NCBI GenBank assembly: GCA_934167835.1
Contig: CAKPLZ010000002.1
Location: forward strand, 104,819-168,818
Reading direction: 5' to 3'
Source: an uncultured Clostridia bacterium
Lineage (GTDB): Bacteria > Bacillota > Clostridia > TANB77 > CAG-508
Length of the DNA: 64,000 nt
In this document: one piece after another, positions 63,970 through 64,000 of the stretch
Numbering within the stretch: the first letter of the stretch is position 1
How the letters are laid out: every line of letters starts with the position of its first letter
Program-made: the position numbers and the translations under genes
The notes under the pieces: generated by a model
What the model was told of the DNA's origin: nothing
Seen by the model: the letters and a program-made list of their open reading frames with translations, nothing else
Databases searched by the model: none

Positions 63970-64000
63970 ATGGAAGAATACAATAATGAAAAGTATATGG
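63970..64000 (+). CDS. Start of a further element gene, cut by the window edge
   Basis: ATG 63970 with AAAGGAGAG 8 bases upstream opens a frame beginning MEEYNNEKYM that runs off the end. Too short to identify. Confidence 0.55.
   Translation, partial: MEEYNNEKYM

Noticed and set aside
1..64000. CRISPR arrays, rRNA genes, insertion sequences
   Set aside because: No regularly spaced direct repeats, no rRNA-like sequence and no transposase gene were seen.

Overview
The window is AT-rich Firmicutes DNA of Clostridia type, probably from an uncultured anaerobic gut lineage. The signs are the gene order (rimP-nusA-rnpM-infB-rbfA-nrnA-truB, der-plsY-gpsA), a 2-hydroxyacyl-CoA dehydratase-type activase, a ferredoxin, AGA/AGG-dominated arginine codons and Gram-positive ribosome binding sites. 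The exact taxon cannot be fixed from the sequence alone.

The most striking feature is a recurrent recoding signal. Five native genes (Xaa-Pro peptidase, M23 peptidase, RbgA GTPase, U32 peptidase, PhoR/WalK-type histidine kinase) look frameshifted in the standard code, with seven breaks in total. At every break an in-frame CGG codon is followed by a base that makes CGGN. Skipping the C and reading GGN as glycine restores a full-length conserved protein: the WYPGHM start of RbgA, the GTGLGL box of the kinase, the GHNIG metal site of the peptidase, the HLHY motif of the M23 enzyme. By my reading no other native gene here contains an in-frame CGG, while CGT, CGC and CGA are used as arginine. The only ordinary CGG codons (two) are in one GC-richer, apparently foreign WG-repeat gene between guaB and guaA. 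CGG therefore seems to act as a +1 frameshift or four-base glycine signal in this organism; a systematic sequencing artefact is the main alternative.

Layout: 1-7.4 kb holds pepP, efp, a zinc-ribbon protein, a secreted M23 peptidase on the minus strand and a 1434-residue activase. 7.4-9.7 kb holds a prepilin-like protein with an NNY-rich, GC-rich C-terminal tail like a diversity-generating-retroelement target, followed by a cluster of stem-loops. 9.7-19 kb is a translation and ribosome-assembly block (rimP to truB, rbgA, mrnC, tRNA-Glu). 19-24.4 kb holds the U32 peptidase, mutS and two tRNAs. 24.4-26 kb holds a second prepilin-like protein with a variable-looking tail, and tRNA-Trp. 26-48 kb is core housekeeping: a two-component system, lepB, holB, ricT, glmM, nadD, a GltD-like enzyme, der, plsY, gpsA, miaB, two Xer recombinases, guaB and guaA.

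From about 48.3 kb to the end the window enters a mobile element of integrative-conjugative type. It carries parA/parB, a lysine/glutamate-rich anchored protein, a 1418-residue thioester/Cna-B cell-wall adhesin with a VPKTG anchor, and a 2294-residue methylase-helicase. A complete TnpV-like gene is nested in another frame of that last gene. The element continues beyond the right edge; no relaxase, integrase of the element or type IV secretion gene is visible here.
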